From Microthrixaceae bacterium (GTDB lineage Bacteria; Actinomycetota; Acidimicrobiia; Acidimicrobiales; Microtrichaceae): DNA of 64,000 nt. This document shows positions 36,103 to 46,360 of this stretch, piece after piece; the first letter of the stretch is position 1; each line of letters begins with the position of its first letter. The notes below the pieces were generated by a model that made no database searches, was not told the origin of the DNA, and saw only the letters and a program-made list of their open reading frames with translations. The position numbers and the translations under genes were made by a program. The stretch lies in contig JADLFH010000024.1 in NCBI GenBank assembly GCA_020845705.1, positions 1 to 64,000 on the forward strand, in the 5' to 3' direction.

Positions 36103-39100
36103 TCAGAGGTTCCGTCGGTATCGCCCGCCCACGTCGTAGAGGCGCTGGGTTATCTCGCCGAGCGAGCAAACGCGGACCGCCTCCATCAGCGCGCCGAACA
36201 CGTTGCCCCCACAGAGCGCCACTTCGGCGAGCTGATCGAGCGCCGCGTCACGTTCGCCTGCGTGGCTCCGGTGGAACTCGGCGAGACGGTCGATCTGCGA
36301 GCGCTTCTCGCCCTCGGTTGCCCTGGCGAGCTCGCCGACGTCTACCGGAGCTTCGGGATCCTGGGGTTTGCGGAACATGTTGACTCCGATGATCGGCAGC
36401 GTGCCGTCGTGCTTGCGCTGCTCATAGAGCATCGAGTCGTCCTGGATCCGACCCCGCTGGTAGCCCGTCTCCATCGCGCCCAACACCCCGCCACGGTCGC
36501 TGATGCGTTCCAGCTCACACAGCACCGCTTCCTCCACCAGGTCGGTGAGCTCCTCCACGATGAAGGAACCCTGAAGGGGGTTCTCGTTGAAGGCAAGGCC
36601 CCATTCACGGTTGATGATGAGCTGGATGGCCATCGCCCGTCGCACCGACTCCGCAGTCGGCGTGGTCACCGCCTCGTCGTACGCGTTGGTGTGCAACGAG
36701 TTGCAGTTGTCGTAGATCGCGCAAAGCGCCTGGAGGCTGGTGCGGATGTCGTTGAAGGCCATCTCCTGGGCGTGCAGCGATCGACCCGAGGTCTGGATGT
36801 GGTACTTGAGCTTCTGGCTTCGTTCGTTCGCGCCGTACCGATCACGCATGGCAACCGCCCAGATCCGGCGGGCCACCCGTCCCAACACCGTGTACTCGGG
36901 GTCCATACCGTTCGAGAAGAAGAAGCTGAAGTTCGGTGCGAAGTCGTCGACATCCATCCCTCGTGCCAGGTAGGCCTCCACGTAGGTGAAGCCGTTGGCC
37001 AGCGTGAACGCGAGCTGGCTGATGGGGTTCGCGCCCGCCTCGGCGATGTGGTATCCGCTGATCGAGACGCTGTAGAAGTTCCGCACCTTGTTGGCGACGA
37101 ACCACTCCTGCATGTCGGCCATGCATCGCAGCGCGAACTCGGTGGAAAAGACGCAGGTGTTCTGGCCCTGATCCTCCTTGAGGATGTCGGCCTGCACCGT
37201 GCCTCGGACGTTGGCCAGCACCCACGCCCTCTCGGCAGCCGACTCCTCGTCGCTCAACATCCGACCCAACTCCGCCTCCCGGCGCCTGAGGCGCTGGTCC
37301 ACGGCTGTGTTGAGGAACATCGCCAAGATCGTCGGTGCGGGGCCGTTGATCGTCATCGACACCGACGTGGCCGGATCGCAGAGGTCGAACCCGTCGTAAA
37401 GGGCTGCCATGTCTTCGATCGTGCATATCGACACGCCCGAGGTTCCGATCTTGCCGTACACATCGGGCCGCTCGTCGGGATCACAGCCATAGAGCGTGAC
37501 CGAGTCGAAGGCGGTTGAGAGCCTGGTGGCCGGTTGTCCCGCCGCAAGCAGACGGAACCGTCTGTTGGTCCGGAATGCGTCGCCTTCGCCGGCGAACATC
37601 CGCGTGGGGTCCTCGCCTTCACGCTTGAAGGGGAACACCCCTGCTGTGAAGGGGAATCGCCCCGGCAGGTTCTCGCTGCGAGCCCAGCGGACACGCTCGC
37701 CATGATCCTCGAACCGAGGGAACGCAACCTTGGGCACACAAGTCCCGGAGAGGGAGGTGCGAAATGAACCCTCGACGCTCCCGTAGGAGGCTCGGAGATC
37801 GTCCCAGCCGTCCAACAAGGCGTGGGTTTCAGGATCGATCTGGGCTGCGACATCGCTCAGGAGTGCGGCAACATCGCCAGTCGGGCACCCCGCTGCGGCG
37901 AGGGCACCGGCCGTCATGCTGAGCTGCCGGCCAAGTCGCGCTGCGTTGGCCTGCTGAGTTGTGTGCGCATGGTAGGAACGCAGCGTGTCTGCGATCTCCG
38001 CGAGGTAGCGCACACGTCGCGGCGGAACGATGGCCACCGATGTCGGCCCCACCGAGTCGGCCTCCACCTGAGGGAGTACCCCTGCTGTGAGGGGTATTCG
38101 GGTTCGTTGGGCGAGTTGGTCGCGGAGGTGTCGGTAGAGAGCGGTCACACCCGGGTCGTTGAACCTTGACGCCGTTGTTCCGAACACCGGCAACCCCTCT
38201 GCCCGGCCGGGTGTGCCACGAAGGCGGGCAACCTGTCGCTTCACGTCACGGAGCGCGTCCTCACCGCCTCGCCGTTCGTACTTGTTGATCACCACCGCGT
38301 CCGCGAGCTCGATCATGTCGATCTTCTCGAGCTGTGAAGCGGCGCCGAACTCTGGGGTCATCACGTAGACCGAAACGTCCACGTGATCCACCACGCCCGC
38401 GTCGCCCTGGCCGATCCCGGGGGTCTCGACGATCACGAGATCAGCGCCGCCCGCTCGGCAGAGTGCGATCATGTCGTCGATGCCGCGGGGCAGTTCCGAG
38501 CCCGAGTCACGCGTCGCCAAGGACCGGTAGTAGATGCGGGAGCCGTCGATGGCGTTCATCCTGATGCGGTCACCGAGCAACGCTCCCCCACCTCTACGGT
38601 GAGTCGGATCGACCGCCAGGACCGCTATTCGGAGCTTGTCCTCCTGATCCAGGCGGAACCTCCTGATCAGCTCGTCTGTCAGCGATGACTTACCCGAGCC
38701 ACCCGTACCGGTGATTCCGACCACGGCGCACGCGCGATCCGAACCTGCCGAACGGATTGCGTCGAGTGTGGCGTCCGACGCGAGGCCCGCCTCCACGGTG
38801 GTGATGGCCCGAGCGAGCGCCCCCACATCACCGCCGGCGATCGCTTCGAGATCCACCCTCGGGACAACCTCCCGTCGGGCGCTGCTCATGACCCAGCCGA
38901 TCATCCCCGCGAGCCCCATGCGTTGGCCGTCCTCCGGCGAGAAGATCCTGGTGACCCCGGCTGCCTCCAGCTCCGCCATCTCCGAAGGGATGATCACTCC
39001 CCCGCCACCTCCGAAGACGCGGATGTCACCCGCCCCTCGGCGGCGCAGCTCATCGACGAGGAACTTGAAGTACTCGAGGTGGCCGCCCTGGTAGGAGGAC

Positions 39101-39282
39101 ACCGCGACCCCGTCCACATCCTCCTGCAAGGCGGCCTCTACCACCTCGGAGACCGACCGGTTGTGGCCGAGGTGGATGACCTCGGCACCCTGCTGTTGGA
39201 GCAGCCTTCGGATCATGTTGATGGCCGCGTCGTGCCCGTCGAAGAGCGCGGCAGCGGTCACGAACCTCACTGGGGATGACAC
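36103..39282 (-). CDS. icmF: Fused isobutyryl-CoA mutase/GTPase
   Basis: N-terminal B12 domain FDGHDAAINMIRRLLQQQGAEVIHLGHNRSV; P-loop GTGGSGKSSLTDE; C-terminal mutase domain. Confidence 0.93.
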   Translation of the reverse strand: MSSPVRFVTAAALFDGHDAAINMIRRLLQQQGAEVIHLGHNRSVSEVVEAALQEDVDGVAVSSYQGGHLEYFKFLVDELRRRGAGDIRVFGGGGGVIIPSEMAELEAAGVTRIFSPEDGQRMGLAGMIGWVMSSARREVVPRVDLEAIAGGDVGALARAITTVEAGLASDATLDAIRSAGSDRACAVVGITGTGGSGKSSLTDELIRRFRLDQEDKLRIAVLAVDPTHRRGGGALLGDRIRMNAIDGSRIYYRSLATRDSGSELPRGIDDMIALCRAGGADLVIVETPGIGQGDAGVVDHVDVSVYVMTPEFGAASQLEKIDMIELADAVVINKYERRGGEDALRDVKRQVARLRGTPGRAEGLPVFGTTASRFNDPGVTALYRHLRDQLAQRTRIPLTAGVLPQVEADSVGPTSVAIVPPRRVRYLAEIADTLRSYHAHTTQQANAARLGRQLSMTAGALAAAGCPTGDVAALLSDVAAQIDPETHALLDGWDDLRASYGSVEGSFRTSLSGTCVPKVAFPRFEDHGERVRWARSENLPGRFPFTAGVFPFKREGEDPTRMFAGEGDAFRTNRRFRLLAAGQPATRLSTAFDSVTLYGCDPDERPDVYGKIGTSGVSICTIEDMAALYDGFDLCDPATSVSMTINGPAPTILAMFLNTAVDQRLRRREAELGRMLSDEESAAERAWVLANVRGTVQADILKEDQGQNTCVFSTEFALRCMADMQEWFVANKVRNFYSVSISGYHIAEAGANPISQLAFTLANGFTYVEAYLARGMDVDDFAPNFSFFFSNGMDPEYTVLGRVARRIWAVAMRDRYGANERSQKLKYHIQTSGRSLHAQEMAFNDIRTSLQALCAIYDNCNSLHTNAYDEAVTTPTAESVRRAMAIQLIINREWGLAFNENPLQGSFIVEELTDLVEEAVLCELERISDRGGVLGAMETGYQRGRIQDDSMLYEQRKHDGTLPIIGVNMFRKPQDPEAPVDVGELARATEGEKRSQIDRLAEFHRSHAGERDAALDQLAEVALCGGNVFGALMEAVRVCSLGEITQRLYDVGGRYRRNL

Positions 39283-39291
39283 CAGCCCAAT

Positions 39292-39311
39292 ATATCTGGA
39301 TATCCAGATAT
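39292..39311. promoter_or_regulatory. Perfect 20-bp palindrome, putative MarR operator
   Basis: ATATCTGGATATCCAGATAT between the MarR stop and the icmF GTG (39282). Confidence 0.65.
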
Positions 39312-39838
39312 CAGGCGAGTGGGCCGGGAGGCCCCTCGTCGAGATCGCCTGCCTCTTCCCGGAGTCGCCGCAACCCACGAAGTAGATCGGCCAACTGACG
39401 CTCACTCAGTCCGAGGGCTTGGAAGACCTCACGGTTCAGCAGCAGCGTCGCTGCTTCCACAACACGGCGGCCCTCATCGGTGATCTCCACCAGCACCACC
39501 CGGCCGTCGGTTTCGTGACGTCGACGGGTTACGAAACCCTGCCGCACCAGACGCTCGACGGCGCTCGTGATGCTGGTGCCGTGCACCTGGAGCCGTTCGC
39601 TCATCTTGCCTACCGGCATCTCGCCGGCACGCGTGAAGGCCAACAGTCGCAGGATCTCGAACCGGGCGAAGGTGAGTCCATCCGGATTCAGTGCCCGGTC
39701 GATGCGGGTCGAGAGCAGCTGCTGGGCCCGGACGATCGACGTGACCACCGACATGCCGAGAGCGGCTTCGCTCCAGCCATGTTCGGTCCATTGTCGAGCC
39801 GCTTCGGCAAGCGGATCGGCGTGAGATCGCTCCGCCAC
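39311..39838 (-). CDS. MarR-family transcriptional regulator
   Basis: FARFEILRLLAFTRAGEMPVGKMSERLQVHGTSITSAVERLVRQGFVTRRRHETDGRVVLVEITDEGR. Confidence 0.93.
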   Translation of the reverse strand: MAERSHADPLAEAARQWTEHGWSEAALGMSVVTSIVRAQQLLSTRIDRALNPDGLTFARFEILRLLAFTRAGEMPVGKMSERLQVHGTSITSAVERLVRQGFVTRRRHETDGRVVLVEITDEGRRVVEAATLLLNREVFQALGLSERQLADLLRGLRRLREEAGDLDEGPPGPLA

Positions 39839-39843
39839 GATGC

Positions 39844-42567
39844 GTGACGCTAACGCTCAACCCACCCCTGGCCGTGGTCGATCCACCTGCGATGGCATTT
39901 CGACGACCCGCGCCCACCCAGTGGCCACTCATCGCGTTGGTGCCGGCGTGGTTGGTGGCTGTCGCCCATGCGGGCTCGGACTCGGCGACTCTCGCGGGAC
40001 TCCACGCGCTCATCCAGAACGCCGGCACGCTGTGCTTCCTTCTCGCTTCGGTCCATGTTCTGCGGAAGTCACACGGACGAGCGCGGATGACCTGGGTGCT
40101 GATCTCCACCTACGCGTTGGGTTTCGTGCTGGCTCAGGCAGACTGGACGATCCGGGGATATGAGGGCGGCCCCACCGCTCAGGGCCTGTGGAGCGACACG
40201 TTGTACGCGTTGGCTCTCCCGCTTGGCATCACCGGGTTGATGTCGCTGACTTTCACCGGACTCAAGCGCGGACAGAAGATCCGCGTGCTAACCGACGCCA
40301 CCGTCGTGGCGTGTGGCCTCGGCTTGGTGCAGTGGGCGGCCTTTTTCGCCGGGCCCGTCCGAAGCGGTGTCTTCGACGATCGACTCGTCCAGTTGGTGAT
40401 ACCGCTTCTCGATCTCGCCGCCGGTGCCGTGATCGTCACCGCCTCCATCTACCAGCCGCACCGCCGAACCCTGTGGTGGCTCAGCGCGGTGATCCCGGTC
40501 GCCGCGATGTCCGACACGCTCTCCGCCCTCCACGTCTCTCCCTCGTCAGACAGCGCGGCCGCTCACGTATTGCTGGTCCTCTGGGTGACAGCGCCGCTCT
40601 TCCTCACCCTCGCCGTCCTTCACGTCGACTCGCATGACGGGCACTTCCCCCTCCAGGGGGAGCGTCGCCGGCTCATCAGCTTCTTCGTCATGGTCGGCGG
40701 GGCCGGCGTCGCATGGGCCGGGATCCGCGACGGCCGACTCGACGCGGGTGGGCTGATTCTGGTGGTCTGCCTCGGCGTCTCGGTGTTCGTCAACCAGAGA
40801 TCCGTGTTCAAGGAGCTTCGAAGCCTGCTTGATACCCACGAAGCGACGCTGCACGCGTTGGGCACCAGCGAGCAGGAGTTCCGCCTCGCCTTCGAGGGCG
40901 CGCCCGTGGGGATCGCCGTGTTCGAGAACGAGGTGTTGCGTCGGGCGAACCAGAGCGCCCTTCACATGTTGGACATCGAAAAGGAGATCGGGCGACCCGT
41001 CCGCGACTTCGTCAGCTTCGATGTCGTGCCCTTTCTTCCCGACGACTCCTGGAAGCAGATCTCGCCGACTCTGGAGGTGTTCGACTGCGACTTCGAGTGG
41101 CCGTCGGTTGATGGTGGACACCGCTGGCTGCACCTCTCCCTTGCACGGGACCCCTCTGCCCCCTTGGCGCACATGGTGGCGACCATCGAGGACGTCTCCC
41201 AACAGCGCTCCACTACCGAGCACCTCGCTCACCTTGCGGTCCACGACTCGCTCACGGGTCTGCCGAACCGCGTCGCGTTCATGGCCGCTCTGCGGGCGGC
41301 AGTCGAAGACCCCGAGACCCGCTCTCTGGCGGTGGCGTTCCTCGATCTGGATCGTTTCAAGATCATCAACGACTCGGTGGGTCACGCCACCGGAGACCGG
41401 ATGCTCCTCGAGGTTGCCGACCGCCTCAAGCACGCCATCGGAGACGCGGCAACGGTCGCACGATTCGCGGGCGATGAGTTCACGGTCTTGATGGTCAACC
41501 AGCCACGAACGGTGCTCGACGATCTCTTCGAACGTGTGCGGCTCCACCTGGGCGAGCCGCTGGTTCTGGCCAAGGACGTGGTCGTGTATCCGACCGCCTC
41601 GATCGGAGTGGGCCTCGGCACTTGCGGCGACGACGCGGATGAACTGCTCGCCCGCGCCGATGCGGCCATGTACCGGGCGAAGGAGCGCGGCCGCAACGCC
41701 GTTGAGGTCTACGACCACGCCCAGGCAACCACGGCACACGCGGAGCTGCGGATAGTGGGCGAGATGCACCAGGCCCTCGACCGCGAGGAGTTCCGGGTGA
41801 TGTACCAGCCGATCATCGACGTCGAGACCGGTGTCACCACGGGACACGAGGCGCTGGTCCGCTGGCAACACCCACAACGTGGCCTTCTGCCCCCAGGCGA
41901 GTTCGTGGAGGCGGCCGAAGCGTCTGGCCTGATCGTGCCCATCGGCGAGTGGGTGATGCGTGAGGCGCTGAGCCAACTCGCAACCTGGCATCGCGCCGGC
42001 CCACAGCGCGACCTGACGATGGCGGTCAACGTCGCGGCACGTCAAGTCACCGAGTCGTTGCCCGAGACGGTGGCACGGGTCCTCGTCGAAACAGGCGTCG
42101 ACCCCGACGCGGTGTGGCTCGAGTTGACCGAGTCCGCTCTCATGCACGACATCCGCAGCGCGGAGAGGGTCCTTCAGCGACTCCGCGCCCTCGGCGTGCA
42201 CATAAGCGTCGATGACTTCGGAACGGGTTACTCATCGCTCACCTACCTCCAGCGATTGCCCATCGAGGGCATCAAGCTGGACCGCAGCTTCGTGGCCGGT
42301 TTGGGCCTCCGCGAACGGGACCGGGCGATCTGCAGCGCGGTCACGTCACTCGGCAACGCATTGGGGCTGCGCACCGTGGGCGAGGGGGTCGAAACCCGCA
42401 CACAGCTCGCGGAACTGACCGCGATGGGCTGCGAGTTGGCGCAGGGCTACCTGTTCGGCAGACCCGCCCCCGCCACCCAACTCGACGCGCTCACCAGGGG
42501 CGCTCACGTCCCAGAGGAACCGGCTTGGTCCACCAACGACCCGACCACCGCCAGCGCGACTCGCTGA
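39844..42567 (+). CDS. Membrane PAS-GGDEF-EAL protein
   Basis: Multi-TM N-terminus; RFAGDEFTVLM (A-site); EALVRWQHPQRG; DDFGTGYSSLTYL. Confidence 0.95.
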   Translation: MTLTLNPPLAVVDPPAMAFRRPAPTQWPLIALVPAWLVAVAHAGSDSATLAGLHALIQNAGTLCFLLASVHVLRKSHGRARMTWVLISTYALGFVLAQADWTIRGYEGGPTAQGLWSDTLYALALPLGITGLMSLTFTGLKRGQKIRVLTDATVVACGLGLVQWAAFFAGPVRSGVFDDRLVQLVIPLLDLAAGAVIVTASIYQPHRRTLWWLSAVIPVAAMSDTLSALHVSPSSDSAAAHVLLVLWVTAPLFLTLAVLHVDSHDGHFPLQGERRRLISFFVMVGGAGVAWAGIRDGRLDAGGLILVVCLGVSVFVNQRSVFKELRSLLDTHEATLHALGTSEQEFRLAFEGAPVGIAVFENEVLRRANQSALHMLDIEKEIGRPVRDFVSFDVVPFLPDDSWKQISPTLEVFDCDFEWPSVDGGHRWLHLSLARDPSAPLAHMVATIEDVSQQRSTTEHLAHLAVHDSLTGLPNRVAFMAALRAAVEDPETRSLAVAFLDLDRFKIINDSVGHATGDRMLLEVADRLKHAIGDAATVARFAGDEFTVLMVNQPRTVLDDLFERVRLHLGEPLVLAKDVVVYPTASIGVGLGTCGDDADELLARADAAMYRAKERGRNAVEVYDHAQATTAHAELRIVGEMHQALDREEFRVMYQPIIDVETGVTTGHEALVRWQHPQRGLLPPGEFVEAAEASGLIVPIGEWVMREALSQLATWHRAGPQRDLTMAVNVAARQVTESLPETVARVLVETGVDPDAVWLELTESALMHDIRSAERVLQRLRALGVHISVDDFGTGYSSLTYLQRLPIEGIKLDRSFVAGLGLRERDRAICSAVTSLGNALGLRTVGEGVETRTQLAELTAMGCELAQGYLFGRPAPATQLDALTRGAHVPEEPAWSTNDPTTASATR

Positions 42568-42676
42568 GCGCAGAAGCGTCCGGCGCGACGCGAGCCGCGA
42601 TGGCGTCGAGCGCTGCAACGATCGCCGCCACCTCTTCCTCGCTTGGTGTCGGACGGATAGCGAACCCGTCGCTCAC
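42491..42676 (-). CDS. Acyl-CoA carboxylase epsilon subunit-like small protein
   Basis: FAIRPTPSEEEVAAIVAALDA...WRWSGRWWTKPVPLGRERPW; overlaps carboxylase beta stop. Confidence 0.75.
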   Translation of the reverse strand: MSDGFAIRPTPSEEEVAAIVAALDAIAARVAPDASALSESRWRWSGRWWTKPVPLGRERPW

Positions 42677-44220
42677 AGCGGCATGTTCCCGTGCTTGCGC
42701 GGCGGCAGGTGCTCTTTCTTGGACTGGAGCAACTCCAGACCGGCGATCAACCGCGTCCGGGTCTCAGCGGGGTCGATGACATCGTCGATGAAACCGCGCG
42801 ATGCCGCCTCCCACGGGTTGCAGTAGGCCTCTGTGTACTCCTCGACCAACTCCGCTCGGCGGGCGACGGGGTCGGACGCCTCGGCCAACTCACGCCGGTA
42901 GACGATCTCCACGGCGCCCGACGCGCCCATCACCGCCAGCTCGGCCGACGGCCACGCGTACGTGAGGTCCGATCCGATCGACTTCGAGTCCATCACGACA
43001 TACGCCCCGCCGTAGGCCTTGCGGACGATCACCGAGATGCGTGGGACGGTTGCCTCGCAGTATGCATAGAGCAGCTTGGCGCCGTGGCGGATGATGCCAC
43101 CGTGTTCCTGGTCGACCCCGGGGAGGAAGCCGGGCACATCGACGAAGGTGACCAGCGGGATGTTGAACGCGTCGCAGGTGCGGACGAACTTCGCGGCTTT
43201 CGAGGACGACTCGATGTCGAGCACCCCCGCCATCACCATCGGCTGATTGCCCACGATGCCCACACTGCGGCCTCCCAGGCGGGCAAACCCACACACGATG
43301 GATCCCGCCCAATTCGGCGCGTACTCGAAGAAGTCGCCGTCATCCACCACGGTGGCGATCACCGACTTGATGTCGTAGGCCTGGTTAGCGGATGGAGGCA
43401 GGATGTCGAGCAGCTCGGGGCACAGCCGATCGACCGGATCGTCGGTCTCGACGACCGGGGGCTCCTCCAGGTTGTTCGACGGAAGGAAGGACAGCAGGTA
43501 TCGCACGTCGTCGAGGCAGGTCGCGTCGTCGGGAGAGACGAACTGCGCGACGCCGGACTTCGAGGTGTGTACCCGGGCGCCGCCGAGGTCCTGCTGGGAC
43601 ACATCCTCGCCGGTGACCTGCTTCACCACGTCGGGACCGGTGATGAACATGTAGCTGGTCTGGTCGACCATGAAGATGAAGTCGGTCATGATCGGGCTGT
43701 AGACGGCACCGCCCGCGCACGGCCCCATGATGACCGAGATCTGCGGGGTGACCCCCGACGACTTCACGTTCCGGTAGAAGATGCCGCCGTAGCTCGACAG
43801 CGACACAACGCCTTCCTGGATGCGTGCCCCTGCCCCGTCGTTGATCCCTATGACCGGCGCACCGACCTTCAGCGCCAAGTCCATCAGCTTGTGGATCTTC
43901 TCGGCGAAGACCTCACCGAGTGCGCCGCCGAAGACCGTGAAGTCCTGGCTGAACACGAAAACCTTGCGACCATCCACGGTGCCCCATCCGGTGACAACGC
44001 CGTCGCCGTAGGGGCGCTCGGTGGTGCCCGGGTTGCGGGACTTGGCGAGCATGTCGAGCTCGTTGAAGCTGCCTTCGTCGAGCAGGTGCTCGATGCGCTC
44101 GCGCGCCAGCATCTTGCCTCGGGACCGCTGGCGCTCCACGGAGCGGTCGGAGCCGGGCTGGAGCGCCTCCTCCTTGCGCTTGCGCAGGTTCTCGACGCGT
44201 TCAGGCAGGGGGTGATCCAT
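42673..44220 (-). CDS. Acyl-CoA (propionyl-CoA) carboxylase beta subunit
   Basis: HLLDEGSFNELDMLAKSRNPGTTERPYGDGVVTGWGTVDGRKVFVFSQDFTVFGGALGE; VDVPGFLPGVDQEHGGIIRHGAKLLYAY. Confidence 0.95.
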   Translation of the reverse strand: MDHPLPERVENLRKRKEEALQPGSDRSVERQRSRGKMLARERIEHLLDEGSFNELDMLAKSRNPGTTERPYGDGVVTGWGTVDGRKVFVFSQDFTVFGGALGEVFAEKIHKLMDLALKVGAPVIGINDGAGARIQEGVVSLSSYGGIFYRNVKSSGVTPQISVIMGPCAGGAVYSPIMTDFIFMVDQTSYMFITGPDVVKQVTGEDVSQQDLGGARVHTSKSGVAQFVSPDDATCLDDVRYLLSFLPSNNLEEPPVVETDDPVDRLCPELLDILPPSANQAYDIKSVIATVVDDGDFFEYAPNWAGSIVCGFARLGGRSVGIVGNQPMVMAGVLDIESSSKAAKFVRTCDAFNIPLVTFVDVPGFLPGVDQEHGGIIRHGAKLLYAYCEATVPRISVIVRKAYGGAYVVMDSKSIGSDLTYAWPSAELAVMGASGAVEIVYRRELAEASDPVARRAELVEEYTEAYCNPWEAASRGFIDDVIDPAETRTRLIAGLELLQSKKEHLPPRKHGNMPL

Positions 44221-44269
44221 CGGGTGCAACGATACGGTCAGCCACCCGATGGATCCGAATCGCCCCTTG

Positions 44270-45037
44270 TCAGCCGCCGATGCCGCACTCCGCGGCGATC
44301 GCCGACATCGCTGTGACGACACCGGTGGGGTCCGCAGTCATCTGAGCGAGCTCCTCTGCACTGTACTGATCCCGGAGCTTCTCGCTGATGCAGGTGGCCT
44401 GCTCGCCGGTGAGACCAGCTGCCTCTAGTTGAGCCTGGAGGTCGGCACCCATGTCGGGGGCTCCAGTGCTCGTTCCGTCGTCAGTGGGCATTTCGTTGGG
44501 AACACATGCCCCGTACACCGAGGCGATGTCGTCGGACTCGGTGATCATCGCCTCGATCAACTGGGCGCTGGAGTCGTAGGTCTCCTTCAGCTTCTCGCTG
44601 ATGCACTCGGCCACCTCGGCGTCGCCGCCCATCGCCGCGAACGACTCGATCAGCGAGTCGAGCTCGACGCAGTCGTCGAATGCCCGGAGGAAGGCTTCCT
44701 GGTCGTCCTTCGGAAGATCCGTGAAGTCGCTCTCGTCGTCGTTTCCGAAGGCATCCTTCGCCTCGCCGGACAGCTCCTCGTCGAGCTGGTCCGCTGCGCA
44801 TTCGGCCTCCTTGGCGCTCATCATCTTGGTGTCGCCGGTTGCCACTTCCTTGATGAACTTCTCCTTGAAGTTGGCGTCTTCGCCAGAGCCACCATCGTCG
44901 CCGTCATCGGACTTGTCTTTGGCGGTCGTGGTGGTCTTGTTCTTCTTGGATGCATCATCAGCCTTGTCGTCACCGCACGCCGCTGTGAGGCCGGCCACTA
45001 GGGTGAGAAGAAGCACCCAGATCGTCAGTCGTCGCAT
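44270..45037 (-). CDS. Lipoprotein, hypothetical
   Basis: MRRLTIWVLLLTLVAGLTAACGDDKADD, Asp/Lys-rich linker; repeated CISEKL segments. Confidence 0.7.
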   Translation of the reverse strand: MRRLTIWVLLLTLVAGLTAACGDDKADDASKKNKTTTTAKDKSDDGDDGGSGEDANFKEKFIKEVATGDTKMMSAKEAECAADQLDEELSGEAKDAFGNDDESDFTDLPKDDQEAFLRAFDDCVELDSLIESFAAMGGDAEVAECISEKLKETYDSSAQLIEAMITESDDIASVYGACVPNEMPTDDGTSTGAPDMGADLQAQLEAAGLTGEQATCISEKLRDQYSAEELAQMTADPTGVVTAMSAIAAECGIGG

Positions 45038-45149
45038 TTCTCGTCCTTGCTTCAAGGCCTGCGGTTGCGCAGGGGCCTTCGAGGGTACCGGGTGAATCTC
45101 GTCATGCGGCGGAGCCTCGGCCGCAGGAACCTGCTGAGATGGGTGCGCC

Positions 45150-46223
45150 ATGACCCTGCCTGTCAGCCCGCCGCTGCGTCCCATGCTCGCCAAGGCCGTC
45201 GACCGCCTCCCCGACGGTGACGATCTGGTGTTCGAGCCGAAGTGGGACGGGTTCCGCTGCATCGTGTTCCGTGACGGACCCGACGTGGAGTTGGGGAGCC
45301 GCAACGACCGTCCTCTGACCCGCTACTTCCCCGAGTTGATCGACCCGATCCGGTCGCAGCTTCCCGAGCGCTGCGTGGTCGACGGCGAGCTGGTGGTGGT
45401 GTCGGGGTCCGGTCTCGAATTCGACCTGTTGGGCCGGCGGATACACCCGGCGGAGAGCCGTGTCAGGCGGCTGGCGGCGCAGACCCCCGCTAGCTTCGTG
45501 GCGTTCGACCTGATCGCGCTCGGCGACGACGACCTGCGAGGGCTTCGGTTCTCGGACCGACGCCGGCTGTTGGAGGCGGCGCTGTCGGGGGCGACGGCCC
45601 CGATCCACCTGTGTCCGGCCACCACCGACCGGGCAGTCGCCGCCGATTGGTTCGACCGCTTCGAGGGCGCTGGGTTCGACGGGGTCATGGCCAAACCGGC
45701 GGGGGGCACCTACGAGTGCGACAAGCGGGTGCAGTGGAAGGTGAAGCACAGGCGGACAGCGGACGTGGTGGTGGCCGGATACCGCGTGCACAAAGACGGC
45801 TCGGGAGTGGGCAGCCTGCTGTTGGGGGTCCACGACCAGGAGGGCCGGCTGCATCATCTCGGCGTGGCCTCGGCGTTCAGTGCGGCGAAGCGGGCGGAGT
45901 TGGTGGGCGAGCTGGCCCCATACAGGAAGGGGGCGCTGGAGAACCATCCGTGGCGGGGGTGGGCCGAGGCGGAGGTGGCCGAAGGCGGCGGCCAACGGAT
46001 GCCGGGGGCACCGAATCGGTGGTCGGGCGGCAAGGACCACTCGTGGGTGCCTCTGCGGCCGGAGTTGGTGGTAGAGGTGGCCTACGAGGGCTTGACCGCA
46101 GAGCGGCTGCGGCACCCTGCCCGATTCGTGCGGTGGCGGCCGGACAAGGACCCCGCCGACTGCCGTTACGACCAGATGGAGCACCCACCGCCGGCCGAGC
46201 TCCACGAGGTCTTCGGGGGTTGA
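45150..46223 (+). CDS. ATP-dependent DNA ligase (LigC/LigD-like)
   Basis: FEPKWDGFRCIVFRDG (motif I KxDG), VVDGELVV, GFDGVMAKP, VQWKVKH. Confidence 0.92.
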   Translation: MTLPVSPPLRPMLAKAVDRLPDGDDLVFEPKWDGFRCIVFRDGPDVELGSRNDRPLTRYFPELIDPIRSQLPERCVVDGELVVVSGSGLEFDLLGRRIHPAESRVRRLAAQTPASFVAFDLIALGDDDLRGLRFSDRRRLLEAALSGATAPIHLCPATTDRAVAADWFDRFEGAGFDGVMAKPAGGTYECDKRVQWKVKHRRTADVVVAGYRVHKDGSGVGSLLLGVHDQEGRLHHLGVASAFSAAKRAELVGELAPYRKGALENHPWRGWAEAEVAEGGGQRMPGAPNRWSGGKDHSWVPLRPELVVEVAYEGLTAERLRHPARFVRWRPDKDPADCRYDQMEHPPPAELHEVFGG

Positions 46224-46360
46224 CGGTCAGATCTCCCTGCCGGGCCATGGGGGTCCCCGGGGGGCTGAGCTTCCCAACTCGCTGTTGAACTCCGTGTGAC
46301 TGGATACCTACGCTCGGATCGGCGCCCAACAAGGGTGACAGGGGGGGGAAGGAACATACG

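Noticed and set aside
37620-38105. Repeated ACCCCTGCTGTGARGGG-like stretches inside icmF
   Set aside because: They encode two similar short peptides (FPFTAGV / IPLTAGV) in the same gene; codon coincidence is enough.
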